From JBKHYJ01 sp046565505 (GTDB taxonomy: Bacteria > Acidobacteriota > Blastocatellia > UBA7656), in assembly GCA_046565505.1 (NCBI GenBank), contig JBKHYJ010000053.1, positions 1 through 64,000 of the forward strand: DNA of 64,000 nt. Direction: 5' to 3'. A program made the translations under genes and the position numbers. Of this stretch, positions 17,612 through 27,289 are shown in pieces (position 1 is the first letter of the stretch; each line of letters starts with the position of its first letter). The notes beneath the pieces were generated by a model. It had not been told where the DNA came from, made no database searches, and saw only the letters and a program-made list of their open reading frames with translations.

Positions 17612-18982
17612 TCACACTGTGGCCCGCGAACTCCGACCGCCGGGGCCCGCCGCGGCTTTTTCCAGCCCGCTCCTGAACCTTTGATAGTAGTAAAGGTGCA
17701 GTACGTAGTCCAGCGCCATGGCCGCGGCCCCCGTCCACGCCGCCCCCATGATCCCGAAGCGCGACACGGACAGGACGAGCCCCCCCACGCTCGCGACGGT
17801 GACGGCGAAGACCACGTTGCGGATTTCGGCGCCGCGCCCATGCGCCGCCAGGAAACAATTGTATGGCTGGTAAAGCCCGACGAAAAGATTCGTCAGCGCG
17901 AAGGGCAGCAGCAAGGGCGCGCCCTCGACGTATTTCGGGAACGCCATCTTGATCGCGAGCGGCCCGACCGCCACGAGCGCGGCCGAGGATGCCACGAGAA
18001 GCCACACGTTCCACCTGATGATGCGGCGGGGTATGCGCGGGAGGCTGGCGAAAGCCCGGAACCGGGTGACGGCCAGCGAGCGCCCCATCATCGCTATCGG
18101 GTTACCGAACTTCTGCACTATCGCGTATATGCCGAGCGGCGCGGCGCCGGTCAGAAAGTACGCGATGACGAGCTGGTCGGAGCGCGACGAGATTACCCCC
18201 GTTATCCGCGCGAGGTAGAGGTTCAGGCCGTACCCGCGCGCCTCCGAAATCGTCAGCCTCACGTAAGGCGACATGCCGCGGAAGCTCGGGCGCAGGCGCG
18301 CAATCGCCCACACCGCGGCCAGGGCTATTCCCCCCAAATAGGCTCCCAGAGCCACTCCCGCGGTGAGCCTGTGCGCGAGGGCCGCCCCGGCCAGTATGAG
18401 CAGGTACAGCCCCGACAGCAAAAGGTTGAACAGGCTGAGCAGCCGTATGCGGTTGAGGCCCTGGCACACCTGCTCGACGAAAAACTGGAATGGCTGAAAG
18501 AACGCGAGAGCCGCCGCGGCCAACAGCAGCCACCGAACGTCTTTGTTGAAGAACAGCTCGACCGGCACGGCGATGGCGGCGATGAAGAGCGAGAAGGCGA
18601 GGCTGATGGCGGCCGTCATCAAGACGAGCGCGCCGAGCGCCCGGCGCTGCGCCGCCCCATCGCGCTCTAGCGCGAGCACCCGCGCGCCGGCGGAGAACAC
18701 GCCGAACTCGAAGAAGATGCTCGTGATTACAACGACCGCGACGCAGAAGGCGAAGCGGCCCATCTCGGCCGGCTCCATCCACCGCGCCTGGATCAAGCTG
18801 ATGACGAACCCCGCGAGCATGGACCCCGTTTGCGCGGAGAATAACATCCCCGCCTGCCGCGTCGTCTCGCCGAAACGTAGCCGCGGGCGGCGCGCAGGGG
18901 CAGGCGCCTCCCCGGCGCGGGGGCGGGCCGCCGGGTCGGGGTCCGCAGGTATTTCGGTTGATATTTCTGTCTCGGCTTTCAA
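17612..18982 (-). CDS. Polysaccharide flippase (Wzx-like, MOP superfamily)
   Basis: 456 residues with about 12-14 hydrophobic helices and a polar Pro/Ala-rich cytosolic N-terminus of ~45 residues. The opening TM region (FSAQTGSMLAGFVISLIQARWM followed by EMGRFAF) is characteristic of Wzx/RfbX-like oligosaccharide flippases. It probably moves the undecaprenyl-linked repeat unit across the inner membrane for polymerisation. It lies 19 bp downstream of asnB and 11 bp upstream of the methyltransferase, within one operon. Confidence 0.88.
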   Translation of the reverse strand: MKAETEISTEIPADPDPAARPRAGEAPAPARRPRLRFGETTRQAGMLFSAQTGSMLAGFVISLIQARWMEPAEMGRFAFCVAVVVITSIFFEFGVFSAGARVLALERDGAAQRRALGALVLMTAAISLAFSLFIAAIAVPVELFFNKDVRWLLLAAAALAFFQPFQFFVEQVCQGLNRIRLLSLFNLLLSGLYLLILAGAALAHRLTAGVALGAYLGGIALAAVWAIARLRPSFRGMSPYVRLTISEARGYGLNLYLARITGVISSRSDQLVIAYFLTGAAPLGIYAIVQKFGNPIAMMGRSLAVTRFRAFASLPRIPRRIIRWNVWLLVASSAALVAVGPLAIKMAFPKYVEGAPLLLPFALTNLFVGLYQPYNCFLAAHGRGAEIRNVVFAVTVASVGGLVLSVSRFGIMGAAWTGAAAMALDYVLHLYYYQRFRSGLEKAAAGPGGRSSRATV

Positions 18983-19001
18983 ATTTAATCGCCCCTCAAG
19001 G

Positions 19002-21026
19002 CTACGGCGCGGAAAACTCGCGCGCCGCCTCGGCGGGCTCGCGCCCCTCCGACCCCCGCCCGTCTATCCACCGCTCGTACCACAGGCTCAGGTTCAGCAG
19101 GCTCCAGAGGTAGAACGAGTAATTCGCGCGGCCCGCCCGGTGCTCGCTGAGCAGGCCCTTGACGAATTCGTAATCGAATAGCTCGCGGCGCCTGAGCGGC
19201 GAATTGAGCAGCCTGTCCTCTACGAACCCACCGAGCCGGTCCAGCATCCATTCGTTTATCGGCGCGCCGAAGCCTCTCTTCTTCCTCTTCAGGATTCGGT
19301 CCGGGATGACCCCATTCAAGGCGCGCTTCAGTATGTGCTTCGTCTCGCCGCCCCTGTACTTCATTTCTCGCGGGATTGTCATGGCGAACTCGACCAGCCT
19401 GTGATCTAAAAAAGGCACGCGCGCCTCGACAGACTCCGCCATAGTCATCTTGTCCACGCGCATGAGCAGAAGCTCGGCGAGCCTCAGCTTGAACTCTTGA
19501 TAGATCATCCGCTCCAGTTGATCGGCCCCCGGCCTCGCCGCGAGCAGCCGCTCGACGTCCTCGCGCACGACGGAATGGGACGACAGGTCGCCGCCGCCAT
19601 TTCTCGCGGCCATCATCCGCTCTCTGGCGGCGGGCGTAATCAACTGCCGCTTGTTCGACTCGTCAAAGATCATCGAGCCGCTCCAGAACAGGTCCTCCCC
19701 GCCCGCGAGCCTTCGCAGCAGATCGGGAGCCACCTTGCGCCACCCGCCGGGAAACCCTCTCCCGCCCGCCTTCAACAGCGCCAGGCCGGCGGCCGCCAGC
19801 GCACGCCGCGCCGGGGCGGGGAATTTCGAGACGTACCGCCACAGGTAGTCATGAAACTTTAAGTAGTAAGTGTAGTCCCTGTAGCCGCAGAACAACTCGT
19901 CTGACCCTTCACCCACTTGAATGACGGTCGTGCCCGTCTCTCGCGCGAGCTTCGCCAGGTAATAGGTCGGCACGCACACGGGGTCGGCTATCGGCTCGTC
20001 TTGATGAAAGATGAGCTCGGGGAGGAAGTCCAGAAGGTCTTGCTGAGTTATGAGGATCTCGTGGTGGTCCGCCCCATACTCGCGGGCCACGTCGCGCGCC
20101 TCTTCCACCTCGTTGTATTTGGGGTGGTCGCGGAAGCCGACCGTGAACGTGCGGACGGGCCGGTTCATCAGCCGCGCCATCAGGGCCACGTTCGCGGTCG
20201 AATCAATGCCGCCCGACAGGAAGACCCCGAAAGGCACGTCGCTCATCATACGCTTCTCTACCGATTCGGTAAGCAGCCGGCGCAGCTCCCCGGCCGTCGC
20301 GCCCTCATCCGTATGGAGAGCAGGGTCGGCCGGGGCGGCTATGGCGTCCCAGTACCGCGTGATCTTCACCTCGCCCCGCGCGTCGCAGGTCAGGAGGCAC
20401 CCGGCGGGCAGCTTCTTGATGCCCGCGAAGAGTGTGCGGGGCGCGGGCGTCGTCAGAAAGGTCAGGTAGTGGTAAAGCGCTTCCTCGTCCATGTCGCGGC
20501 CGGCGGCGGGGTGCTCGAGTATGGCTTTGATCTCGGAAGCGAATATCAAACGGCCGCCGGTGATGGCGTAATAGAGCGGCTTGACGCCGACGCGGTCGCG
20601 CGCGAGAACTAGCTGCCGCTCGTGGCGGTCCCACAGTGCGATGGCGAAATCGCCTTCGAGGTGGTTGACGAAATCCAGCCCGCGCTCCTCGTACAGGTGA
20701 ATTATGGTTTCCGTGTCGGTGCGGGAGCGGTATAGGTGGCCGCTCTCTTCAAGTGAGGGCCGCAAGGCTGCGTGGTTATAGATTTCGCCATTAAATGTGA
20801 TCCACACGCTGCGGTCTTCGTTGGGCATGGGGTTACGGCCGGCGGGCGAAAGGTCTACGATGGCGAGCCGGCGGTTGCCCAGCCCGACGCGGCGGTCTTC
20901 CGACACGTACACGCCCGCGTCGTCGGGCCCGCGGTGCGCGAGCCGGTCGCGCATGCGGGCGACCAGAGCGCCTGTGACGCCCGGCTCCGCCGAGCCATAT
21001 TCATAAATTCCGCAGATGCCACACAT
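19002..21026 (-). CDS. asnB: Asparagine synthase (glutamine-hydrolysing)
   Basis: 674 residues, starting MCGICGIYEYG so that Cys2 becomes the N-terminal nucleophile of the class II glutaminase domain (about 1-210; RLAIVDLSPAGRNPM, FNGEIYNH). The synthetase domain (about 240-640) has the PP-loop FLSGGIDST and RVPFLDH. The reaction amidates a carboxylate using glutamine and ATP. In polysaccharide loci such AsnB homologues often amidate uronic acids rather than aspartate. The position between the heparinase-like protein and the flippase supports that reading, but the substrate is unproven. Confidence 0.9.
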   Translation of the reverse strand: MCGICGIYEYGSAEPGVTGALVARMRDRLAHRGPDDAGVYVSEDRRVGLGNRRLAIVDLSPAGRNPMPNEDRSVWITFNGEIYNHAALRPSLEESGHLYRSRTDTETIIHLYEERGLDFVNHLEGDFAIALWDRHERQLVLARDRVGVKPLYYAITGGRLIFASEIKAILEHPAAGRDMDEEALYHYLTFLTTPAPRTLFAGIKKLPAGCLLTCDARGEVKITRYWDAIAAPADPALHTDEGATAGELRRLLTESVEKRMMSDVPFGVFLSGGIDSTANVALMARLMNRPVRTFTVGFRDHPKYNEVEEARDVAREYGADHHEILITQQDLLDFLPELIFHQDEPIADPVCVPTYYLAKLARETGTTVIQVGEGSDELFCGYRDYTYYLKFHDYLWRYVSKFPAPARRALAAAGLALLKAGGRGFPGGWRKVAPDLLRRLAGGEDLFWSGSMIFDESNKRQLITPAARERMMAARNGGGDLSSHSVVREDVERLLAARPGADQLERMIYQEFKLRLAELLLMRVDKMTMAESVEARVPFLDHRLVEFAMTIPREMKYRGGETKHILKRALNGVIPDRILKRKKRGFGAPINEWMLDRLGGFVEDRLLNSPLRRRELFDYEFVKGLLSEHRAGRANYSFYLWSLLNLSLWYERWIDGRGSEGREPAEAAREFSAP

Positions 21027-21147
21027 GTAATTTTGGGGAGCCGCGCGCCGGGTCGCGCGGCTCCATCAGGTCACTATATGAATGGCTAACCTATAGACTT
21101 CTTGCCCGGTAAACGCGCGAGCCGGCAGGTATGCCTCTTCTACCAAG

Positions 21148-23286
21148 TCAATTCTCGGCCGCGGGACTTTCAGGCCCCGGAAGCTGTTGACGGTCGTTCG
21201 GGCTTCGCCCCCTTCCGGCCCCCAGTAATCTTCCCACTCTCTCTTCGTCGCCGATCTTATATGGAATGAGCAGCATTACGTTCTCGAAAGGGGCGTCCGC
21301 GTGTAAGCGATATATGATACCAGACGAGCGAACGCGCGTCCCGTAACCCGGCGACACCCAGCGGCCCGTGACCTTAATCTCAAACGCGTGGCCGCTCGCG
21401 GGCGCTATCGCGAGCGCCACCGCTTCGTCGTGCGCTATCACCCGGCGGTCGCTTTCCACCCTCACGTCGAGCCCGGAGTCGAAATTAAAAAAGAACTCGA
21501 ACTGGTGCGGGCCTTCGCCCGTGAAAATGTCTTCGACGACCCAGTAGCCTTCGCGCTTGTCGAGCGTGATTACGCGCCTGTGGACGACGGGGCGGGTGAG
21601 CCTTCTGTAAGCGTCATGCTCGGCGTCGAGCGTGTCGCGCTCCGGCGTGCTCTCCCAGCGGTTGACTCGCGGCCGGACGTTCGGGCCGAGCGCGAATAGC
21701 TGGCCCTCGGTGACGCGGCTGATGTCTTCGCCATCTATCTGGACGGTGTTGTGGTAGGCGGTCGAGCGGAACAGGTTGCGCCATCGGCTGCTCGCCGTGT
21801 AAACGAACGTGCCGGGGTCGCGCAGGAACGTCCTCCCCATGCAGAACGCCTCGAAGGAAAGCGCGTCCGAGTGCGCGTGCGAGCCGTAGCCTCGCGCGCC
21901 GTGGTCGCCGCAGTCTATGATGGCGTAAAGCGAGTCCGTGCGCTGGATGAATATCTGCGCCTGGGGGAATGCTTGAGAGCCCGGCCCGCTCTCGTTCGCC
22001 TGCAAGCTCTCGAACGCTTCGCGCCCATCCTCGCCGAACCACCAGAGGGCCTCTTCGTCCATGCGGCTCGACTGCTTGAACTCTTCGCTCTCCAGCAGGA
22101 TGGCCGCGACGGAATTCAAGTAGGAATGGTCCGACGCCGGGCGCTCTTTGAACCTGATCAACCGCCCGTCATCCGAATCGCCTATGATGGGCGCGGTCCC
22201 GTCAGGCTTGACGTAGGCGCGGACGAAATCGAACATCGCCTCCAGGCGCTCCCAATACCTGCCCGGTATCTCAAGCCCGTTCGCGTGACTGAGCGAGAAG
22301 AAGAGAGCGTAGATTTCGAGCACCAGTCGGTGGTAGCCTGTCGAGCCTTCGTAATCAACCCCGTCGGCGAGCACCTGGCGGTCCATCTCTTTGAGCAGGC
22401 GCGGCACGCTCATCTCCACCCACGCGCCGGACTCGCCCAGCTCGGGCATGGTCATACCTATCACGAACAGCCCTATCAGATTCGACAGGTAATGGTTGCT
22501 CGTGCTGCGGTAGGAGAACTCCAGGTTCGAGCGTATGAATCGCCCGTGGGCGAGCAGCATCTTCAAAATCAACTCGACCGCCTCGTCCGTCATGTGCGTG
22601 GAGGCGCGAAACATCTCGAACGCGGCGACGATGTTGACGGCGCGGATAGCAACTTCCATAGCGACCGTCCAGTTCACGCCGAACCGCGGCGGGTTCTCTT
22701 CGTACCAGGAGGCGACCTGTATGAGGAACTCTTCGGCGTACCGCTCGTCGCCCGTGAGCGCGTAAGCGCGGCCGAGCGCGGCGAGGTGGTGCAGGCGATT
22801 CAACTCCCACACCATGCGAACGTCCGAGCCGTTCCCGCGCCTGAGCAAGATCCGCGTGAAGTGTTCGAGCGGCCATCGCGCGCCAGTGCGCGGGTCCGCA
22901 TGCCAGTCTATCTTCGGCCCGAGCGCGTAGCCCTGACCGAAGGCCGTGACCTGACGTTTGACTATCGCGTCGGCTTCGCGGGCGGCCTCCTCGACCGAGC
23001 CGGGGAAGTATTGCCTGATGGCCTCGACCGTGCGTGCGAGGTCGGCCAGGCCCGGGGTCAGTCGGAATTCGCGGCGCTCGCGGACGCTTGCGGCGACGCG
23101 GGCGATCGGCTCGCCGCCGAGTGAGCGGCGGAGCTGCTCGTCGGAAATGTATGTCGCGGAGGGGTCGTCGCTCGCCCTGCGTATGGCCCGGGAAGCGCGC
23201 CGGCGCGCGCGCAGTATGGACTCGGCGGCGACGTCTCTCGGCGTCATCCCCTTAAGCTTCTCCCTTACTTTTGAAAGCCGTTTCAA
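21148..23286 (-). CDS. Heparinase II/III-family protein (alginate-lyase fold)
   Basis: 712 residues from a TTG with GAGGG 6 nt upstream. The N-terminal ~370 residues form an alpha/alpha toroid (WELNRLHHLAALGRAYALTGDERYAEEF, then FSYRSTSNHYLSNLIGLFVIG). The C-terminal half is the heparinase II/III beta-sandwich (DHGARGYGSHAHSDALSFE, DPGTFVYTASSRWRNLFRSTAYHNTV). Such proteins in EPS loci resemble uronate lyases and may trim or modify the polymer. No signal peptide is visible, so it may act in the cytoplasm or the N-terminus may be atypical. Confidence 0.85.
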   Translation of the reverse strand: MKRLSKVREKLKGMTPRDVAAESILRARRRASRAIRRASDDPSATYISDEQLRRSLGGEPIARVAASVRERREFRLTPGLADLARTVEAIRQYFPGSVEEAAREADAIVKRQVTAFGQGYALGPKIDWHADPRTGARWPLEHFTRILLRRGNGSDVRMVWELNRLHHLAALGRAYALTGDERYAEEFLIQVASWYEENPPRFGVNWTVAMEVAIRAVNIVAAFEMFRASTHMTDEAVELILKMLLAHGRFIRSNLEFSYRSTSNHYLSNLIGLFVIGMTMPELGESGAWVEMSVPRLLKEMDRQVLADGVDYEGSTGYHRLVLEIYALFFSLSHANGLEIPGRYWERLEAMFDFVRAYVKPDGTAPIIGDSDDGRLIRFKERPASDHSYLNSVAAILLESEEFKQSSRMDEEALWWFGEDGREAFESLQANESGPGSQAFPQAQIFIQRTDSLYAIIDCGDHGARGYGSHAHSDALSFEAFCMGRTFLRDPGTFVYTASSRWRNLFRSTAYHNTVQIDGEDISRVTEGQLFALGPNVRPRVNRWESTPERDTLDAEHDAYRRLTRPVVHRRVITLDKREGYWVVEDIFTGEGPHQFEFFFNFDSGLDVRVESDRRVIAHDEAVALAIAPASGHAFEIKVTGRWVSPGYGTRVRSSGIIYRLHADAPFENVMLLIPYKIGDEERVGRLLGAGRGRSPNDRQQLPGPESPAAEN

Positions 23287-23316
23287 GACTCGCCCTCTCG
23301 GGTTACGGCGCCGGGT

Positions 23317-24894
23317 TCAAGCAGACGGCGCTTGGAGCGACTCGTTCAACAGCAGCCCGAGCATGAAAAAGAAGTATAGATTCAAATCCGAGTAATAACC
23401 GCTTGCAAGCGTCAATCCAGGTATAGAGTAGGCCGCGAACAGCGCGAGGTAGCAGGCGGCCGCCGCACGTTGCCGCGCGCCGGCGCCCCTTTTCATCGCG
23501 CGCACGCCCATAAAAAAGAGGTACACGTTCGCCGTCAAATAAAGCGCGAGCGCGACTGAGCCCAGGTCCGCGGCGATCCACAAAAGATTCGAGTGCGGGC
23601 TGTCGGTCGCGCGCGCGTGCAGTACGGATTCGACCGATTCGTCCTCCCAATTGTACTTCGCATGAAAGTAATCGCGGTAGTTCGTCAGGCCGACGCCGAA
23701 GAGCGGATTCTCGAACGCTATGGCGGCGGCGGCCTCCCAGGTCGCGAGCCTCCCGAAGGCGTTGCGCGGGTCCGTAATTCGCCGCCCGGTTGAAAAGGGG
23801 CCGAACGTGATAAGCACGGCGGCCATTGCCATACCGGCGACGAGCAACGGGCCACGCCACATGGGCTGACGGGCGCGCGCTTCGCCCCCGGCCTTCGCCG
23901 CCGGCCCCCGGCCCCCGCCCCGCCTTAGAATCAGCCAGCAGATTACGAGGGCGATTGCCGTCGCGCGAAACAAGGAGAGCAGCGTCGCTAAGACCGCAGC
24001 CCCGAGCGCGAGTGCGTAGAGCAGCCGCGCGAGTCTGTCGAGGCGCACGCGCAGCATGGCGGGCGCTGCGCGCAGGAATACGGCCACGAGCAAACAGATG
24101 ATCGTGTAAGACGTGTCGGAAGCGAATGGGCCATTCACGCGCAGCTCATGCTCCCGTACCAACTCGGAGCCTTTGTACTGGAACAGGTTCGCGCCGGTCG
24201 CGAACTCGAACGCCCCCGTGACGAACAGAAACAGCGCCAGCAGTATCGCGCCGATCAAAAGCGAGCCGGCGCGGCCCCGCGCGTCGAAGTGATGGCGCGC
24301 GATGTGAAACGCCGCGAGCGGTAAGAAGAAAGAGTCCACGGCGATTCTCGTCGCGTAGGCCACGTCAACGGATTTCATCAGCGCGCTCGTGAGCGCCAGC
24401 AGGGACAGCAGCGCCCATGCGATCTCAAACCGCGACGCGGGGATTCCGCCGGGAGGCGGCGCGACGCGGGCCGGCAGAATGTCAGGCCGCCGCGCCCCTT
24501 CGGCGGGTAAAGACTGCTCGGCTCTGCCCGAAGCGGCGCCCGCACGCGGGCCGCTTCGCACTGACCTGCCAAGGATAATCACCGCGACCAGCGCGAAGAC
24601 GGCGCGATCATAAGTGATGATTGATTTATCAATCGGAAAGCGAATGTAGAAATAAGCGAGCGGCGTTGTCGCAAACCATGTGATGAGAATGCTCTCGGCG
24701 GGGAGGCGGGCCGACAGTACGAAGGCTAAACAGAGCAATGCTGCGGAACCGGCCGCGGCTTCCGCGTACCTCCCCGACGCGCACAACGTCGCCGCGAGCA
24801 GGACGCTGATGGACGCGGCTATCGAGAAGGAGGGCAGTGGGTTGATGACGGCGCGGCGTGATGTCCCAAGCGTATCTGTTCCTGATTCGGTCAT
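23317..24894 (-). CDS. O-antigen ligase / polymerase (Wzy-WaaL-like)
   Basis: 525 residues with roughly 10-12 TM helices and a large periplasmic loop containing FGRLATWEAAAAIAFENPLFGVGLTNYRDYF. The H in the 'ATDSPHSNLLWIAADLG' segment matches the conserved His of the Wzy_C/O-antigen ligase family. It would polymerise or ligate repeat units on the periplasmic side. It starts at an ATG overlapping the wecB stop by 4 bp (ATGA), so it is translationally coupled to wecB. Confidence 0.85.
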   Translation of the reverse strand: MTESGTDTLGTSRRAVINPLPSFSIAASISVLLAATLCASGRYAEAAAGSAALLCLAFVLSARLPAESILITWFATTPLAYFYIRFPIDKSIITYDRAVFALVAVIILGRSVRSGPRAGAASGRAEQSLPAEGARRPDILPARVAPPPGGIPASRFEIAWALLSLLALTSALMKSVDVAYATRIAVDSFFLPLAAFHIARHHFDARGRAGSLLIGAILLALFLFVTGAFEFATGANLFQYKGSELVREHELRVNGPFASDTSYTIICLLVAVFLRAAPAMLRVRLDRLARLLYALALGAAVLATLLSLFRATAIALVICWLILRRGGGRGPAAKAGGEARARQPMWRGPLLVAGMAMAAVLITFGPFSTGRRITDPRNAFGRLATWEAAAAIAFENPLFGVGLTNYRDYFHAKYNWEDESVESVLHARATDSPHSNLLWIAADLGSVALALYLTANVYLFFMGVRAMKRGAGARQRAAAACYLALFAAYSIPGLTLASGYYSDLNLYFFFMLGLLLNESLQAPSA

Positions 24895-26009
24895 CGCTCA
24901 GTCCCGGCCGCGCCCTCGCTCGCCTCTTCGATCGCGTCAACTATGCGGGTCGCGGCATGGCCGTCCCACAACTCGGGGACGCGCTTGGATTCCGGCGGCT
25001 GTTCGAGCGCCCTTATCGCCTCGCGCTTTATCACTTCGGGATCGTTGCCGACTACATGATTGGTCCCTTCGCTGACGGTGACGGGGCGCTCCGTGTTGTG
25101 CCTGAGCGTGAGGCATGGAATCCCGAGCGCGGTCGTCTCCTCTTGAATGCCCCCGCTGTCGGTCAGCACCAGCCGGCTGCTGCTGTATAGGCGGAGGAAG
25201 TCCAGGTAGCCGAGCGGCTCGGTCAGCACCAACGACTCCTGCTTTCGCGCCTCCTCCATGAGCCCGAACTCTTCGAGGCGCGCGCGGGTGCGCGGGTGAA
25301 CGGGGAAGATTATGGGCAGCCGCCTCTGGATCTCATTTAAGGCGTCGAGAATGCCGGCGAGCGTCCGCTTGTCGTCCACGTTTGAGGGCCTGTGCAGCGT
25401 CATCGCGCAGAATCCCCCGCGCTCTAGCCCGAACCGCTCAAGCGTTCGCGACCGGGCCGCCCTCCGGAGGTTGCGGAAAAGGGTGTCAATCATGACGTTG
25501 CCGACGAAGCGGATCTTTTCGGGCGGCACGCCCTCGCGCGACAGGTTCTCGCCCGCGTCGCGCGAGGGCGTGAGCAGCAGGTCCGCGAGCGCGTCCGTGA
25601 CTATGCGATTTATCTCTTCGGGCATAGTGCGGTCGCGGCTGCGAAGCCCTGCTTCTATGTGTGCCACGCGCACGAGCATCTTTGACGCGACGAGCGTGGC
25701 GGCCATAGTCGAATTCACGTCGCCCACGACCACGACCCAATCGGGCCGCCGGTCTTTCAGGACTTGCTCGAACGCCACCATGACCCGCGCGGTCTGCTCC
25801 GCATGTGAGGCCGAGCCCACGCCCAGGTTTATGTCCGGGCGCGGGATGCGCAGGTCTTCAAAGAAGGAGTCGCTCATGGTCTCGTCGTAGTGCTGGCCCG
25901 TGTGGACGAGCAATGGCTCTATCTTTTCGCGGCGGCGCATCTCGTCGATGACCGGAGCTACCTTCATGAAGTTCGGCCGCGCGCCGACTACGTTAATTAT
26001 ACGAAGCAT
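24891..26009 (-). CDS. wecB: UDP-N-acetylglucosamine 2-epimerase (non-hydrolysing)
   Basis: 372 residues, the usual length. It interconverts UDP-GlcNAc and UDP-ManNAc. Signatures seen are VVGARPNFMKVAPV at the N-terminus, LVHTGQHYDETMSDSFF, VARVAHIEAGLRS (as VRVAHIEAGLRSRDR), and the UDP-binding TDSGGIQEETTALGIPCLTLR. It supplies ManNAc-type precursors to the polysaccharide pathway of this locus. The start ATG lies 10 bp downstream of the Wzz-like gene. Non-hydrolysing rather than hydrolysing NeuC is inferred from overall similarity. Confidence 0.93.
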   Translation of the reverse strand: MLRIINVVGARPNFMKVAPVIDEMRRREKIEPLLVHTGQHYDETMSDSFFEDLRIPRPDINLGVGSASHAEQTARVMVAFEQVLKDRRPDWVVVVGDVNSTMAATLVASKMLVRVAHIEAGLRSRDRTMPEEINRIVTDALADLLLTPSRDAGENLSREGVPPEKIRFVGNVMIDTLFRNLRRAARSRTLERFGLERGGFCAMTLHRPSNVDDKRTLAGILDALNEIQRRLPIIFPVHPRTRARLEEFGLMEEARKQESLVLTEPLGYLDFLRLYSSSRLVLTDSGGIQEETTALGIPCLTLRHNTERPVTVSEGTNHVVGNDPEVIKREAIRALEQPPESKRVPELWDGHAATRIVDAIEEASEGAAGTER

Positions 26010-26019
26010 CGTGCTGGCT

Positions 26020-26787
26020 CTATTCCCCGGCGGCGGAGCGTTTCCGCGCGGGCGTGAAATGTCCGGCGAGGGCCGCGGCCGCGGTGCAGGCGGCGGCGGC
26101 GATCAGCCCGGCGGCGGCAACGTTTCGCCACACTGGCGGCCTGGCCGCCGCCTCCGGCTCGACTTCCGCTATCAGCCGGGTTTTTTCCGTGACATTAACA
26201 TTCGGCGCGGAGTTGTTTGATTTCACCTCGTTAAGCTCGCCCTCGACCTTCAGCAGCAGCTCGCGCGGGCCGCCTTGAGTCGCCAATTCCTTGTACCTTT
26301 CTTCGAGCCTGCGCTCCTGCTCCGCGTGAGGTCTCATCGCCTCGTTGAAGAGCTCTTCGTGCCGAGCGGTCACCTCGTCGGCCGCCGCCTGCGCGAGCCG
26401 CGCCGCCTCATCCGCGCTTTCGGAAGTTACTGCGACGCCGACCAGAATCGGGTAGCGGGAGCGGCGCGGGCCGGCGATTATAGTTTCGGCATGGACGCTC
26501 CGCCTGATCTGGCGCGGGCTGACGCCGACCTTCTTCGCGAGCTCTCTCTGAAAGCCGGCGCTGTTGATTATGGTCTCCGTGACGTAAGGGTCTTCGAGCG
26601 GCTCTTTCCAGACGCGGCCGATCTTTATGAGCGCCGTTGATTTGTGGAGGGCGGGCTGGCGGCTCGCTAGCAGGTAGGTGATGCCTGCCGCCGCCAGGAC
26701 TCCGATTAAGATCAGCCATTTCGCGCGCCAGATGGCGGCCAGGTACTTATCAAGGCGTATCTCTTCTTCATTCATTGCATTCTTCAT
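26020..26787 (-). CDS. Wzz/chain-length determinant-like protein
   Basis: 255 residues; an ATG four codons downstream (MNEEEIRLDKYL) is an equally good start. TM1 lies at about 20-43 (WLILIGVLAAAGITYLLA). It is followed by the Wzz-like TALIKIGR strand, a periplasmic coiled-coil region (about 150-185: EQERRLEERYKEL) and TM2 near the C-terminus. There is no cytoplasmic Walker kinase domain, unlike Wzc/BY-kinases. It probably sets polymer length together with the Wzy-like protein. It is the first gene of the minus-strand polysaccharide operon. Confidence 0.82.
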   Translation of the reverse strand: MKNAMNEEEIRLDKYLAAIWRAKWLILIGVLAAAGITYLLASRQPALHKSTALIKIGRVWKEPLEDPYVTETIINSAGFQRELAKKVGVSPRQIRRSVHAETIIAGPRRSRYPILVGVAVTSESADEAARLAQAAADEVTARHEELFNEAMRPHAEQERRLEERYKELATQGGPRELLLKVEGELNEVKSNNSAPNVNVTEKTRLIAEVEPEAAARPPVWRNVAAAGLIAAAACTAAAALAGHFTPARKRSAAGE

Positions 26788-26938
26788 GGCAACAGGACTG
26801 AGCCACGAAGTCTACAGGCGGGAGTTCGGTTAGCACAAGTGCGCCGCAAAACAGCGGGCAGCGGCCCCGGCCTGCGTCAACGGCCCGTATGATTCGCCGG
26901 AGGCCGCCTGCGCTCTGACTGCCCGCTGACGGCCGGTC

Positions 26939-27289
26939 TTAGTAGCGGCGGCTGCGATTTCTGGTGAGGTGGTAGATGGCCCCGCCCCCGCCGCCGAGCA
27001 GCGCGCCTACGCCCGCCCCCCTCTTGCCGCCGAGCAGCGCGCCTACGCCCGCGCCAATCGCCGCCGGGGCCGCTATCCTCAATATCATGTTTCGCGTCGA
27101 GTGCCCGCGCGGCGCGTAGTAACGGTCGCCCGCCACGCTGCGGTAACGATAGGGGCTGCCGTAATAAGTCCGCGCATAGGCCGTCCGATTACCAAAGCCG
27201 CGGTGCCGGCGGCAGGCGAAAGTATCAGATGGGATTGCCAGAGAAATGAACGCCACGAGCAGGGCCATTATCGCAATTCTCTTAAACAT
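26939..27289 (-). CDS. Secreted/outer-membrane glycine-zipper protein
   Basis: 116 residues from the ATG at 27289, with GGAGG 5 nt upstream; the frame is open further upstream but is not coding-like. A clear signal peptide (MFKRIAIMALLVAFISLAIP...TFA) precedes a basic/Tyr-rich mature N-terminus (CRRHRGFGNRTAY). Two glycine-zipper repeats follow (GAGVGALLGGKRGAGVGALL), which typically insert in or span a membrane. Cys after the signal peptide could be a lipoprotein Cys, but no proper lipobox (L-x-x-C) is evident. The function is unknown. Confidence 0.75.
   Translation of the reverse strand: MFKRIAIMALLVAFISLAIPSDTFACRRHRGFGNRTAYARTYYGSPYRYRSVAGDRYYAPRGHSTRNMILRIAAPAAIGAGVGALLGGKRGAGVGALLGGGGGAIYHLTRNRSRRY

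Noticed and set aside
21751..23124. Long open frame (457 codons) on the plus strand opposite the heparinase-like gene
   Set aside because: It is antisense to a gene with clear domain motifs, has Arg/Val/Leu-biased translation and no recognisable domain; long shadow frames are expected in GC-rich DNA.
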